Assembly: GCA_050305935.1 (NCBI GenBank) | Contig: JBNLGG010000002.1 | Location: 1 to 64,000, forward strand | DNA length: 64,000 bases | Origin: CAJXNP01 sp050305935 | Lineage (GTDB): Bacteria > Bacteroidota > Bacteroidia > Cytophagales > Cyclobacteriaceae | Reading direction: 5' to 3' | In this document: in pieces, positions 35,714 to 44,622 of the stretch | Numbering within the stretch: the stretch's first letter is position 1 | Layout of the letters: each line of letters starts with the position of its first letter | Position numbers and translations under genes: made by a program | Notes under the pieces: model-generated | What the model was told of the DNA's origin: nothing | Databases searched by the model: none | The model's input: the letters and a program-made list of their open reading frames with translations, nothing else

Positions 35714-37354
35714 ATGAAAATTGTTTTGCAGCTTAGTCTGTTATTTTTGTTGTTACTCTTCGATGTGGAATTTGCCATTGCCCAGGTAGATTTCACCTCA
35801 TCAGACCACCCCATCATTGTCATCAATACGAATGGAAATACGATTGTTGACGAGCCTAAAGTGGAGGCTGAAATGGGGATCATAAACAATGGTTCGGGGC
35901 AAAAGAATAATTTGACCGACGAATTTGAGTATTTCGGGAAAATCGCCATAGAATTCAGGGGCTCTTCATCACAGGATTTGTTTCCAAAAAAACAATATGG
36001 CTTCGAGTTACGAGACGAATTGGGCGAAGATATGGACACCACACTTTTGGGCATGCCCGCTGAGGAGGATTGGATACTGTTTGCCCCCTACAATGATAAA
36101 AGTTTAATGCGTGATGTCCTTGCCTATAAACTTGGAAGGGATATGGGTAGATATGCTGCGCGAACCCGGTACTGCGAATTAATCGTCAATGACGAGTACC
36201 TCGGAGTGTATGTTTTGATGGAAAAAATAAAACGCGATAAAAACCGGGTAGATATTGCGAAGCTAAATCCAGACGAAAACTCAGGGGAAGATTTAACCGG
36301 CGGATATATCGTCAAAATTGATAAAACCACAGGAAATGGGGGCGACGGATGGATTTCACAATACCCTCCTTTTCCCAGGGATGGTAATCAACAGGTTTAC
36401 TTCATTTATGAATACCCCAAAGAGTCTGAAATCACCCCGGAACAAAGAAATTACATTCAGGGATACATTGCGGATTTTGAAAACTCACTGAAGTCGCAGG
36501 GCTTCCGCGATCCTGTGAGCGGTTACAGAAAATATATTGATGTGCCTTCATTCATTGATTTTATGCTGATCAATGAGTTGACGAAGAACGTGGACGGCTA
36601 TCGCCTTAGCACCTTTATGCACAAACAGAAAATTACCAATGGAGGAAAGCTGCATATGGGGCCGATCTGGGATTTCAACCTGGGGTTTGGTAATGCCGAT
36701 TATTGCACATCGGGAAATCCTGAAGGCTTTGTTTTAGATTTCAATGAGATCTGCCCTGGTGACTGGTGGTTAATCCCCTTTTGGTGGGAGAGAATGAACC
36801 AGGATTACCGTTTTAGAAATGAGGTTAGATTAAGATGGGACGAATTGAGGGCGGGGCCTTTCCAGACGGGGGTAATTTTAGACTATATTGATTCTGTTGC
36901 TGCGGCATTGGGAAATGAAGCCGCTCCAAGGAATTTTGAAAGATGGCCCGTCTTAGGGCAATGGGTCTGGCCAAATTATTATGTGGGATCAACTTTTCAG
37001 GAGGAGATTGACTGGCTGAAAAATTGGATATCTCAGAGATTGAATTGGCTGGATAGTAGCTTGCCTCAGTACGTGGAAGTTCTCGGCATTGAAGAATATT
37101 CAAATACCCCGGTGCTGGTTTACCCAAATCCTTTTGAAGATGCATTTACCGTTTTCATTGAGCTAAACGAAACAAAACCTATTCATTTTGATCTATCAAA
37201 TACTGTAGGCAAAATCATTTACACTTTTGAAAGGGGATTTGAAAAAGGGCAGCATCAAGTCACCATTGACAAAAAATTAGACCATGGAATTTACTTTTTA
37301 AAAATGTCTGTCGATCAAAGGGAATCAAGGACGTTTAAATTAGTCAAAGATTGA
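35714..37354 (+). CDS. CotH-kinase-family secreted protein with type A T9SS tail
   Basis: 546 residues. Signal peptide to about residue 23 (VEFAIAQ). The CotH domain spans roughly residues 60-430: IEFRGSSSQDLFPKKQYGFE, LGMPAEEDWILFAPYNDKSL, CELIVNDEYLGVYVLMEKIK, GGYIVKID and HMGPIWDFNLGFGN. CotH proteins of Bacillus spores are atypical protein kinases; the HMGPIWDFN part is the conserved metal-binding segment. The last ~80 residues (LVYPNPFEDAFTVFI ... YFLKMSVDQRESRTFKLVK) are a type A T9SS sorting tail (TIGR04183), so the protein is exported and surface attached. Divergent from lacI across ~180 bp. Kinase activity is a family-level inference. Confidence 0.9.
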   Translation: MKIVLQLSLLFLLLLFDVEFAIAQVDFTSSDHPIIVINTNGNTIVDEPKVEAEMGIINNGSGQKNNLTDEFEYFGKIAIEFRGSSSQDLFPKKQYGFELRDELGEDMDTTLLGMPAEEDWILFAPYNDKSLMRDVLAYKLGRDMGRYAARTRYCELIVNDEYLGVYVLMEKIKRDKNRVDIAKLNPDENSGEDLTGGYIVKIDKTTGNGGDGWISQYPPFPRDGNQQVYFIYEYPKESEITPEQRNYIQGYIADFENSLKSQGFRDPVSGYRKYIDVPSFIDFMLINELTKNVDGYRLSTFMHKQKITNGGKLHMGPIWDFNLGFGNADYCTSGNPEGFVLDFNEICPGDWWLIPFWWERMNQDYRFRNEVRLRWDELRAGPFQTGVILDYIDSVAAALGNEAAPRNFERWPVLGQWVWPNYYVGSTFQEEIDWLKNWISQRLNWLDSSLPQYVEVLGIEEYSNTPVLVYPNPFEDAFTVFIELNETKPIHFDLSNTVGKIIYTFERGFEKGQHQVTIDKKLDHGIYFLKMSVDQRESRTFKLVKD

Positions 37355-37463
37355 CCGGCTATTTCAAAAAACAAATACCCGGCTTTGAGAGTGACGAATG
37401 AAAGCCTCCGCCCGGTTGCTATTTGATTCGATTCCCTCCTTTGAGTCATTTTGAAAATGTTTT

Positions 37464-37575
37464 ATGGTAATAAATACATTTTAGTAAAATCAATTCCTAT
37501 TGCCTCGACTCAATACAATAAGAAATTAGTTCAGAAAATGCGTGAACTTTTTCTCCATTTTCATGGTAATAAATA
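37464..37575 (+). repeat. 13-bp direct repeat ahead of the YbaK-like gene
   Basis: ATGGTAATAAATA occurs at 37464-37476 and again at 37563-37575, 99 bp apart, in the 262-bp gap between cotH and the YbaK-like gene. Nothing else is evident in the gap apart from the Shine-Dalgarno site at its end. It may be a duplicated regulatory site or chance in A/T-rich DNA. Confidence 0.4.
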
Positions 37576-37616
37576 TAAGAGCCTATGTTTGCAGAAATCA
37601 ACTAAAGGAGGTGATT

Positions 37617-38081
37617 ATGCCCATAAAAAAGTTAAGGGAATTTTTAGATTCCCATCAAATCGAGTACATCACCATCAGCCATTCACAGGCATTCTCCGCA
37701 CAGAAAGTGGCCGCGACTACCCACATTTCGGGCTGGGAAATTGCCAAAACGGTGATTATAAAACTTAATGGTGAATTGGCGATGGCGGTTTTGCCAGCTT
37801 CTACCAGGATTGACCTGAAACTCCTACGGGAAATGACAGGATCTGATCGACTGGAAATTGCATCTGAGGAAGAATTTGAAAACCTGTTTCCGGAATGTGA
37901 AACAGGAGCAATGCCACCCTTTGGCAATCTGTACCAAATGGATGTATATGTGGCGAGGTCATTGACATTTGATGACCAGATTGCATTTAATGCAGGTACC
38001 CATACGGAATTGATCAGAATGTCGTACAGCGATTTTGATCGATTGGTTAAGCCAAAAGTATTGGAGTTTTCATATTATTAG
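37617..38081 (+). CDS. YbaK/ProX-type aminoacyl-tRNA deacylase
   Basis: 154 residues from the ATG at 37617. This start is chosen because an unusually complete Shine-Dalgarno sequence, AAAGGAGGTGAT, lies just before it, whereas the longer upstream frame has no family character. YbaK/aaRS-editing fold: HSQAFSAQKVAATTHISGWE, AKTVIIKLNGELAMAVLPAS, GAMPPFGNLYQMDVYVARSL and AGTHTELIRMSYSDFDRLVK. The Lys in AKTVI and the G-x-x-P-P-F-G loop are the catalytic-site hallmarks. It probably clears mischarged aminoacyl-tRNA; the amino acid is not predictable. Followed by a terminator. Confidence 0.88.
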   Translation: MPIKKLREFLDSHQIEYITISHSQAFSAQKVAATTHISGWEIAKTVIIKLNGELAMAVLPASTRIDLKLLREMTGSDRLEIASEEEFENLFPECETGAMPPFGNLYQMDVYVARSLTFDDQIAFNAGTHTELIRMSYSDFDRLVKPKVLEFSYY

Positions 38082-38102
38082 ATTGTTTACTAAAGAAAAA
38101 AG

Positions 38103-38142
38103 AGGCCGTCTCAAAAGTTAATTGAACGGCCTTTTTTTTTAA
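38103..38142 (+). terminator. Intrinsic terminator after the YbaK-like gene
   Basis: AGGCCGT (38103-38109) and ACGGCCT (38126-38132) pair around a 16-nt loop and are followed by a run of Ts. It lies 21 nt after the stop. The remaining ~115 bp to the convergent transporter gene show nothing recognisable. Confidence 0.8.
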
Positions 38143-38258
38143 TGTAAGGTCTCTCGGATGAATTCCCCGAATGCCTCCATCTTTTTGGAAAAAAGCATTA
38201 CCGTGTATACCTTTTCCCAACGTGGGGATTTTATAGTCACGGGATAAATCCAATGCCC

Positions 38259-39206
38259 TTATTTCCCCACCTTTTGAAACCGGCCGATCAGTCGATTTTT
38301 CAGGCTTTTGATCCCCTTTAATTGTAATACGCCAAGGATAACCACCACCGTCCCTGCCAACTGAAAAGCATCGATTTTTTCATGTATAAAAAGCACGGCG
38401 AGGATGATGGTAGAAATAGGTCCGAGGCTACCAATAACCGCAAAATTAGATGCCCCGATTTTCTTAATGGCTTCAGAGATAAGAAATGAAGGAATGACCG
38501 TCGAAAAAAGGGCCATTGAAAATCCTATAACATAAATCCAGGATGGATATCCTTCCCAAACAAAACCATGTACCAGCAGGTGGTGCATCATCACAAATAG
38601 ACATGAGACTGTCATGGCCAGTGAGGTAAACAGCACACTGCCCAGCCTGGGAATTATATTACCGCTTCCCGCGATATAAATAGCATAGGTAAGGGCACTA
38701 AAAAAGATCAGAATTGAGCCCTTCCAAATGTTTTCCTGCCCTTCTGCACCGAGTGTCGGACCATAGGTCACCATTATGCCCAGGTAGGTAATGGCAATGG
38801 CTGCCCATTGATTTTTTGTAATCCGGTTTTTTAGAAAAATGGAAGAAATGAATAAGACCAGGGTGGGATAGATAAACAATATCAATCGCTCGAGGCTGGC
38901 AGAAATATATTTCAATCCCTCAAAATCAAAATAGGAGGCCAGATAGTAACCAACGATCCCCAATAGTATAATCTGGACGACATCAAATTGGGAAACCCGG
39001 ACTTCTTTTTTTCGGAGTTGTTTAAACATAATGAAGAGATAAAAAGGCAATGAAAAAATCATTCTCAACAACAGCAGAGAGACAGCATCTATTGAAAAAT
39101 GCATATACGCTACTTTGACAAGGACAGCCTTGGCGGAGAATAAGAATATTCCGGCGACCGCTAGAAATGCGCCAAGGGTTTGGTCCGATAGTTTAGTTTT
39201 CATCAT
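38259..39206 (-). CDS. EamA/DMT-superfamily transporter
   Basis: 315 residues with about ten transmembrane helices arranged as two EamA repeats. The first repeat includes KAVLVKVAYMHFSIDAVSLL and LKYISASLERLILFIYPTLV. The second contains ISEAIKKIGASNFAVIGSLG followed by PISTIILAVLFIHEKIDAFQ, with the final LAGTVVVILGVLQLKG. These are inner-membrane exporters of metabolites; the substrate cannot be told. An ATG three bases in (MKTKLSD) is an equally good start. Monocistronic, minus strand, with no neighbour suggesting a substrate. Confidence 0.9.
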   Translation of the reverse strand: MMKTKLSDQTLGAFLAVAGIFLFSAKAVLVKVAYMHFSIDAVSLLLLRMIFSLPFYLFIMFKQLRKKEVRVSQFDVVQIILLGIVGYYLASYFDFEGLKYISASLERLILFIYPTLVLFISSIFLKNRITKNQWAAIAITYLGIMVTYGPTLGAEGQENIWKGSILIFFSALTYAIYIAGSGNIIPRLGSVLFTSLAMTVSCLFVMMHHLLVHGFVWEGYPSWIYVIGFSMALFSTVIPSFLISEAIKKIGASNFAVIGSLGPISTIILAVLFIHEKIDAFQLAGTVVVILGVLQLKGIKSLKNRLIGRFQKVGK

Positions 39207-39218
39207 TTTGGGTCAAAA

Positions 39219-39251
39219 AAAAGCCTTCTGAAAGGTGTCCAGAAGGCTTTT
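39219..39251 (-). terminator. Intrinsic terminator after the FAD/Fe-S dehydrogenase gene
   Basis: AAGCCTTCTG (39221-39230) and CAGAAGGCTT (39240-39249) form a perfect 10-bp stem with a 9-nt loop, flanked by an A-tract that reads as a T-run on the minus strand. It lies about 130 nt past the dehydrogenase stop and directly before the EamA gene start, insulating the two. Confidence 0.8.
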
Positions 39252-39378
39252 AATTATAAGATTAAGTTTCTTTTTATTGCAAAGCATTTCCTCCCGGAGC
39301 TATTTGTTTGTTCAGGAGCCATGAGAGGAGAATATTTTTTTCAGTGATTTTCATCGTATGGATGTAAAGTTAATCGCT

Positions 39379-42351
39379 TTATTCATTTTCCTTTAGTGCA
39401 TTCCACAAAATTTCTACGGGATGCTGAGCTGTTCTGCCAGTTCCATCTTTTATCTGATGGCGGCAGCTCGTGCCCGGCGCCGCAATGAGCACATCGTCAC
39501 CTTGCTTTCTGACTGTTGGGAAAAGCACCAGTTCTCCCACCTGCATCGACAATTCGTAATGTTCTTTTTCGTAACCGAATGATCCTGCCATTCCACAGCA
39601 CCCGGAAGGAATCATTTCGACATTAAATCCTTGCGGTATTGAAAGGATTTTCTTTGTGGGGATAACGGATGAAAGCGCCTTCTGATGGCAATGCCCGTGC
39701 AGTTTTATAAGGCGTTTTTCATCGGTAAACAATTCACTGGATATATGTCCCTTTTCAAATTCATCGGCCAAAAACTCGTCAATGGTGAAGGTATGGGTTG
39801 CGACTTTTTTAGCTGTTTCCTTCAACTCGCCTCTTAAAAGGTCGATATACTCGTCTCTAAAAGTTAGGATGGCCGATGGCTCCAAGCCAATTAACGGTGT
39901 TGAATCTGAAATAAGCGGAGCTAAAAGTCTAACGTTCTTTTCGGCCCTCATTTTTGCCTCCTTTAAAAGACCCTTCGAAAGATAGGGCCTGCCGCTGTCG
40001 ACATGTTTAGGAATGATAACTTCGTACCCCAGCTTTGTTAAAAGCTTGATGGCTAGTTGACCCTCACTTACATCATTGTAATTGGTAAATTCATCATTAA
40101 AAAAGTAAACTTTTTTTATCGATGAGCTTTTGCTTCTAATTCCAAAATTCGAATCCTTGTTCTTTTTAAACCAATTTTTGATCGTGGTTTTGTGAAGGAG
40201 TGGCATCGTTCTTTCGCTCGCAAAACCAACGAGGGATTTAGCAAAATTCGCCAGCGTTTTATTTGTGAAGATGAAATTATAGATACCAGGAAATATGCTG
40301 GCCAAAGCCGTCATTTTCCCAAAATTTCCGATGAGCCAGGTTCGCAAGGGTACACCATTGGTTTTATAGTATTGGTGAAGGAATTCTTCTTTTAGTTTGG
40401 CGACATCTACATTAGATGGGCATTCCGCTTTACACCCTTTGCAAGAAAGGCATAGATCCATAACCTCCTTTATTTCCTCATTGGCAAAGGGATTCTTGTC
40501 AGTAGAGTGCGTTAAAATTTCGCGAAGGATATTGGCCCTGGCCCTGGTGGTTTCCTTTTCATTTTTTGTGGCCATGTAGCTGGGGCACATGGTGCCACCA
40601 GATAAATGCGTTTTTCGGCAATCACCCGATCCATTGCACAGCTCAGCAGAGCGAAGCACACCGTCATTTTCTGAAAAATCGAGCAGCGTATCAAACTGTG
40701 GTGTATCCTGTCCCGGAGTATATCGCAGGAAGGTGTCCATCGGAGGAGTGTCCACGATTTTACCTGGATTAAAGATGTTTTCCGGGTCAAAAATTCGCTT
40801 TACCTTTTCAATTAATTGGTAGCTTTCCTCACCTACCATGTATTTGATGAATTCCCCACGCAACCTTCCGTCGCCATGCTCCCCGCTTAAAGAACCCTGG
40901 TATTTCTTAACCAATGCAGCAATTTCTTCAGCTATTGTCCTGAACAAACGGTTTCCTTCTTTTGTTTTAAGGTTGAGAATCGGGCGCAGGTGCAATTCAC
41001 CTGTAGCTGCGTGCGCGTAATGTACGCTGTACAAGCCATGCTTTTTCAAGATATCATTAAACTCCCTGATGTACTCTGGCAAGTCCCTGACATCTACTGC
41101 GGTGTCCTCAATTACAGGCGCCGGTTTTGCATCGCCAGGGATATTAGCCAGCAAACCCAATCCCGCTTTTCGTAGTGCATAGACTTTTTTTGTATCAGGG
41201 CCTTCTATAATTGGAAAATGATAGCCCAGGCGTTGGGTGCTCAGGTCTTCGATCAAGTCATTGGCTACCCGCTTTGCCTCATCCATGTCTTCCCTGGATA
41301 GGTCAATCATCAGGATGGCGGCGGGGTCACCCTGGACAAAGAAACGGTTTTTGGATTGCTCAATATTTGTTTTGGTGCATTCCAATACATAGTGATCCAT
41401 CAACTCCACGGCCAGAGGACTGTATTTTAGTGCAACAAGGTTAGCATTTAACGATTCGTAGAGATCATTGAAATGGGCACATATCAGCAGTTCGCTTTTT
41501 GGGGGAAGGGGCGTACAGTTTACCATTATTTCAGTGATGAAAGCAAGAGTGCCCTCCGAACCGGCAATTAGTTTACAGAAATTAAATGGCAGCAAAGAAC
41601 CATTAAACACCTCCGAATCCATTAACAGATCGAGCGCATATCCTGTGTTTCTTCTTGGAATAGATGATTTTGGAAAAGTATCGCTAATAAGCCGTCGGTT
41701 CTTTTCATCGCTAAGAATGGTATTGATTTCCTGGTAAATTGATTGTTCCAAAGATCCGGAGACATTTTTCCCCTCACATTTTTCCCGGAATTCATCTTTG
41801 GTAAGGCTCTTGAATTCTACCTCGCTTCCATCGCTTAAAATAGCATTGATCGAGATAACGTGCTCCCGGGTAGATCCATAGATGATGGAGTTCGCGCCAC
41901 AGGAGTTATTACCTACCATTCCACCTATCATTGCCCGGTTGGCCGTTGAAGTTTCGGGCCCGAAATAAAGCTGATGGCTTTTAAGGTGATAGTTGAGATC
42001 GTCCCTTACTACTCCTGGTTGCACCCTTGCCCATGATCCTTGTTCGTTTATTTCAATGACCTTGTTGAAGTACTTTGAAACGTCAACCACAATCCCATTA
42101 CCTACTACCTGGCCAGCAAGCGAAGTGCCGGCAGTTCTTGGAATTAACGAAAGGCTATTTTCTCTGGCAAATTGAATTAATAACTGGATGTCTTTTACAG
42201 TCTTTGGCAATGCTACAGCGGTTGGGATTTCGCGATATGCAGATGCATCGGTTGCATATAGCTTGCGCATGGTGCTATCGAAATAAAATTCACCTTCCAA
42301 TTCTTCAGCGAAAGAGGCAAATTTCCGCTGATCCAACATTAACTCGGCCAT
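39379..42351 (-). CDS. FAD-linked oxidase fused to Fe-S/CCG-domain protein (YdiJ / D-2-hydroxyacid dehydrogenase type)
   Basis: 990 residues. The N-terminal half is a PCMH-type FAD-binding oxidase (VALPKTVKDIQLLIQFAREN; LIPRTAGTSLAGQVVGNGIV; MIGGMVGNNSCGANSIIYGS). A C-terminal FAD-oxidase domain follows, with SVHYAHAATGELHLRPIL and SGEHGDGRLRGEF. Then comes a 4Fe-4S region (LCLSCKGCKAECPSNVD) and CCG cysteine-rich domains (KLHGHCHQKALS, PSGCCGMAGSFGYE). This is the one-chain form of GlcD plus GlcF, as in E. coli YdiJ, which oxidises D-2-hydroxyglutarate. Here D-lactate, glycolate or D-2-hydroxyglutarate are all possible. Electrons probably go to the quinone pool. Monocistronic. Confidence 0.9.
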   Translation of the reverse strand: MAELMLDQRKFASFAEELEGEFYFDSTMRKLYATDASAYREIPTAVALPKTVKDIQLLIQFARENSLSLIPRTAGTSLAGQVVGNGIVVDVSKYFNKVIEINEQGSWARVQPGVVRDDLNYHLKSHQLYFGPETSTANRAMIGGMVGNNSCGANSIIYGSTREHVISINAILSDGSEVEFKSLTKDEFREKCEGKNVSGSLEQSIYQEINTILSDEKNRRLISDTFPKSSIPRRNTGYALDLLMDSEVFNGSLLPFNFCKLIAGSEGTLAFITEIMVNCTPLPPKSELLICAHFNDLYESLNANLVALKYSPLAVELMDHYVLECTKTNIEQSKNRFFVQGDPAAILMIDLSREDMDEAKRVANDLIEDLSTQRLGYHFPIIEGPDTKKVYALRKAGLGLLANIPGDAKPAPVIEDTAVDVRDLPEYIREFNDILKKHGLYSVHYAHAATGELHLRPILNLKTKEGNRLFRTIAEEIAALVKKYQGSLSGEHGDGRLRGEFIKYMVGEESYQLIEKVKRIFDPENIFNPGKIVDTPPMDTFLRYTPGQDTPQFDTLLDFSENDGVLRSAELCNGSGDCRKTHLSGGTMCPSYMATKNEKETTRARANILREILTHSTDKNPFANEEIKEVMDLCLSCKGCKAECPSNVDVAKLKEEFLHQYYKTNGVPLRTWLIGNFGKMTALASIFPGIYNFIFTNKTLANFAKSLVGFASERTMPLLHKTTIKNWFKKNKDSNFGIRSKSSSIKKVYFFNDEFTNYNDVSEGQLAIKLLTKLGYEVIIPKHVDSGRPYLSKGLLKEAKMRAEKNVRLLAPLISDSTPLIGLEPSAILTFRDEYIDLLRGELKETAKKVATHTFTIDEFLADEFEKGHISSELFTDEKRLIKLHGHCHQKALSSVIPTKKILSIPQGFNVEMIPSGCCGMAGSFGYEKEHYELSMQVGELVLFPTVRKQGDDVLIAAPGTSCRHQIKDGTGRTAQHPVEILWNALKENE

Positions 42352-42534
42352 AAGGAACTATTTAGACCTGCAAAATTAAGAGATGGGAACTAAAAAAAGG
42401 ATTTGATGAAGAATTATTTAGATTGAATATGTAAGGGAATAGATATAAAAGGCGACCCAATCGCCGTTTGCAATCTACGGGTCGGCCTTTTACGATTTTC
42501 CAGCCTGTTTTCTTTGTTAGTAGTTGTAAGCCAT

Positions 42535-43257
42535 TTACTCTTGTCCGGTCTTTCCACCGCTTTTAATTCTGGCTTTCAATTTTTCCACCGCATCCTTTGC
42601 GGCATTTTGTTGGTCAGAGGAGAGCGCTTCGTTGATTTCCTCATCGACACTTTTGTTGGTCTCCGCCATCTCGGCATAGGCCTCTGAAAGGGCCTCTTTT
42701 TCAGTCACTTTCATTTTCATCTTTTCCAGCATGGCAATAGTGCCGGTGCTGTCAATATCAGCCATTTGTTTGTTTAACTTCGAGGTTGCCTGACTTACTT
42801 TCGCCCTTGCCTTCAAGGTTTTGAGCTCATTTTCATATTGTTTGATAGTAGCCCTTAGCTTTTTTATGTTTGCATCAAGCTGGGTTAAATTGGCCTCCAC
42901 CTTGTCGGCGTTTGCTACTGCATCTTTCGCCTGGTGCTCAGCTTCTTGCTTCTTGAGCAGCGCTTCGCCTGCTAGCCGGTCTGCTTCTTCAACAGCGATT
43001 TCTCCTTTTTCTGCTTTTTGAATCAGTCTTATCGCTTTTTGTTCATAGGCATTTGCCTTATTCTGAGCATCAGAGGCTTCTTTTTTGGATCTTATGGCAA
43101 CCGCTTTGACTTCAGCGAAAGACTGGAGGCTTTCATCCAGATCTTTTTTAAGGTCCCGGATTCCCTGTTCAGTAAGTTTGATGGGGTCTTCGAGTTTATC
43201 GACAATGCTATGTGCTTCAGCCTGTCCTATTTTGAATAATCTTTTGAAGATGGTCAT
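42535..43257 (-). CDS. PspA/IM30-family membrane-stress protein
   Basis: 240 residues from the ATG at 43257 (MTIFKRLFKIGQAEAHSIVD); the longer frame overlaps the upstream gene. The protein is almost entirely coiled coil (KANAYEQKAIRLIQKAEKGE; LLKKQEAEHQAKDAVANADK), as in PspA and IM30, which oligomerise on the inner membrane and maintain its integrity. The N-terminal amphipathic helix is present. It starts 4 bp after the stop of the YbjN-like gene, so the two are cotranscribed. No PspF or PspBC partners are visible. Confidence 0.88.
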   Translation of the reverse strand: MTIFKRLFKIGQAEAHSIVDKLEDPIKLTEQGIRDLKKDLDESLQSFAEVKAVAIRSKKEASDAQNKANAYEQKAIRLIQKAEKGEIAVEEADRLAGEALLKKQEAEHQAKDAVANADKVEANLTQLDANIKKLRATIKQYENELKTLKARAKVSQATSKLNKQMADIDSTGTIAMLEKMKMKVTEKEALSEAYAEMAETNKSVDEEINEALSSDQQNAAKDAVEKLKARIKSGGKTGQE

Positions 43258-43261
43258 ATCC

Positions 43262-43657
43262 TTATTTTTTTGAGAATTCAATTAATTGATCAGAGTATTC
43301 ACTCAATAAAAGGCTCAATGAATTAATGGAACCTTCCAATTCATTAAAATCCAGGTTTTCCAGTTGAAGCGTTTCCCTGAATATTACTTTTTTGCCACTT
43401 TCATCCAGCACAAATGCGCCGTGGATAATATCGCGATTCTTAATCAGCAGTTTTTTGAAAACTTCCAATGACTCGTTCTCGATTTTAAAGAGGTATTGTT
43501 CCATTATCAATATTGGGTCGGCGCACCCAATGACAAGGTTGTGAATACCGGCATCTTCTTTCTCCACCCAAAAGATTTCATCTTCGGGGTTTTGATTGAT
43601 GATATTAAAATCAAGTTCCAGTAAATAGTTCCTTACTTTTTCAAAATCTTCACTCAT
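43262..43657 (-). CDS. YbjN-type small protein cotranscribed with pspA
   Basis: 131 residues, soluble and acidic. The start FEKVRNYLLELDFNIINQNP and the centre LVIGCADPILIMEQYLFKIE resemble YbjN/type III secretion-chaperone-like folds (a two-layer alpha/beta fold). A strand pattern HGAFVLDESGKKVIFRETLQ follows. In Bacteroidota such genes commonly sit directly before pspA. A role as partner or regulator of PspA is inference from that linkage. Family assignment is moderate since the fold has no sharp motif. Confidence 0.65.
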   Translation of the reverse strand: MSEDFEKVRNYLLELDFNIINQNPEDEIFWVEKEDAGIHNLVIGCADPILIMEQYLFKIENESLEVFKKLLIKNRDIIHGAFVLDESGKKVIFRETLQLENLDFNELEGSINSLSLLLSEYSDQLIEFSKK

Positions 43658-43710
43658 TTTTGTAATGATCGGGGTTTAAAGTTGTTTGGTTAAAAATACA
43701 AAAAACGGCG

Positions 43711-43765
43711 CCATTAATTGTACTATTATTGTTTGGTTGATGCTGGTATTATTACCATTAATTGT
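43711..43765. promoter_or_regulatory. Repeated 11-bp site in the pspA/XRE divergent promoter region
   Basis: CCATTAATTGT is present at 43711-43721 and 43755-43765, 44 bp apart (about four helical turns), in the 166-bp gap between the divergent YbjN-pspA and XRE genes. The second copy overlaps a short palindrome, GGTATTATTACC (43745-43756). Possible binding sites for the adjacent XRE regulator. Confidence 0.4.
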
Positions 43766-43823
43766 TACATTTATTTCTAATAACGATAGCATTGCTCAAA
43801 AGGTTAGCTAAAAGTGTAAAAAA

Positions 43824-44606
43824 ATGTCAACAATCGGAAAAAATATTAGAAAAATCAGAACGGTTAAAAAAATGAGTCAGGCTGCATTTGCAGAACTATT
43901 TCATTTGGCAAGGCCAAGTGTTGGCGCGTATGAGGAGGAACGGGCAGAGCCAAAAATTGAAACGGTTATTCAAATTGCTAACCATTTTGGCATATCGATT
44001 GACAGTCTGCTGACCAAAGAACTTACGATTAATGAATTGTTTAAATTTGATCTGCATGCCGATGAACTGATTCAATCAAAAACCCCTGCTTCGAAGACTG
44101 AATTTGTGTCAGCCAAATCAGTTTTCATTTCCGCCGCCAATCAGATTGAATACCTGGTGCAATTGAACAACAAGGACTTTCTTTCCCAGCAACCTGGGAT
44201 TTTGCTGCCCGGACTCGACCAGAACAAAATCAGGGCATTTGAATTGAGCACAGAGGAATTGCATGATAACTATCAGGGGATACTCAGTGGTGACATTATT
44301 ATAGGATCCCAAATAGCGAGTGAAAATTTTAAAGAACTGGAAGTAGGTAAATTGTATGTGGTGGTGACAAAGAAAGAATTGGTCGTGCGGAGACTGGAAA
44401 ATAAAGGAGCTACTATTATCTTAAAGGCAGATAATAGAAACTTCCCATCGAAAGAGATTGCAATGGAAGATGTGAGGGAGATTTGGGAGTGTTTAGGTTA
44501 TTTCTCAAAGAAAATCAATCCACCGACTCTTTTATCTGACCGGGTGATCAACCTGGAAAACATGGTTACAAAATTAGAGGAGCGGGTAAAAGTGCTTGAG
44601 AAGTAA
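43824..44606 (+). CDS. XRE-family regulator with peptidase-dead S24-like domain
   Basis: 260 residues. The N-terminal Cro/C1-type HTH (IGKNIRKIRTVKKMSQAAFA) continues through the second helix to YEEERAEPKIETVIQIANHF. The C-terminal half has the order of a LexA/phage-repressor S24 fold (GILSGDIIIGSQIASENFKE; GKLYVVVTKKELVVRRLE; IWECLGYFS). The catalytic Ser motif G-D-S-M is missing and the Lys position is Arg in VVRRL. It is therefore probably a dimerisation or ligand domain without self-cleavage. A short C-terminal coiled coil (VINLENMVTKLEERVKVLEK) follows. It is divergent from ybjN-pspA. No phage genes are nearby. Confidence 0.85.
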   Translation: MSTIGKNIRKIRTVKKMSQAAFAELFHLARPSVGAYEEERAEPKIETVIQIANHFGISIDSLLTKELTINELFKFDLHADELIQSKTPASKTEFVSAKSVFISAANQIEYLVQLNNKDFLSQQPGILLPGLDQNKIRAFELSTEELHDNYQGILSGDIIIGSQIASENFKELEVGKLYVVVTKKELVVRRLENKGATIILKADNRNFPSKEIAMEDVREIWECLGYFSKKINPPTLLSDRVINLENMVTKLEERVKVLEK

Positions 44607-44622
44607 ATTTAAAGATAGAACA

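Noticed and set aside
37542..37616. 25-residue N-terminal extension of the YbaK-like protein
   Set aside because: The extension is not conserved sequence, and a strong ribosome-binding site precedes the internal ATG at 37617.
38047..38253. 68-residue minus-strand frame between the YbaK-like and EamA genes
   Set aside because: It overlaps the YbaK-like gene end and its terminator and shows no motif or ribosome site.
42075..42353. Plus-strand frames within the FAD/Fe-S dehydrogenase
   Set aside because: Many short antisense frames occur there; none shows a motif and the minus-strand protein is continuous over 990 residues.
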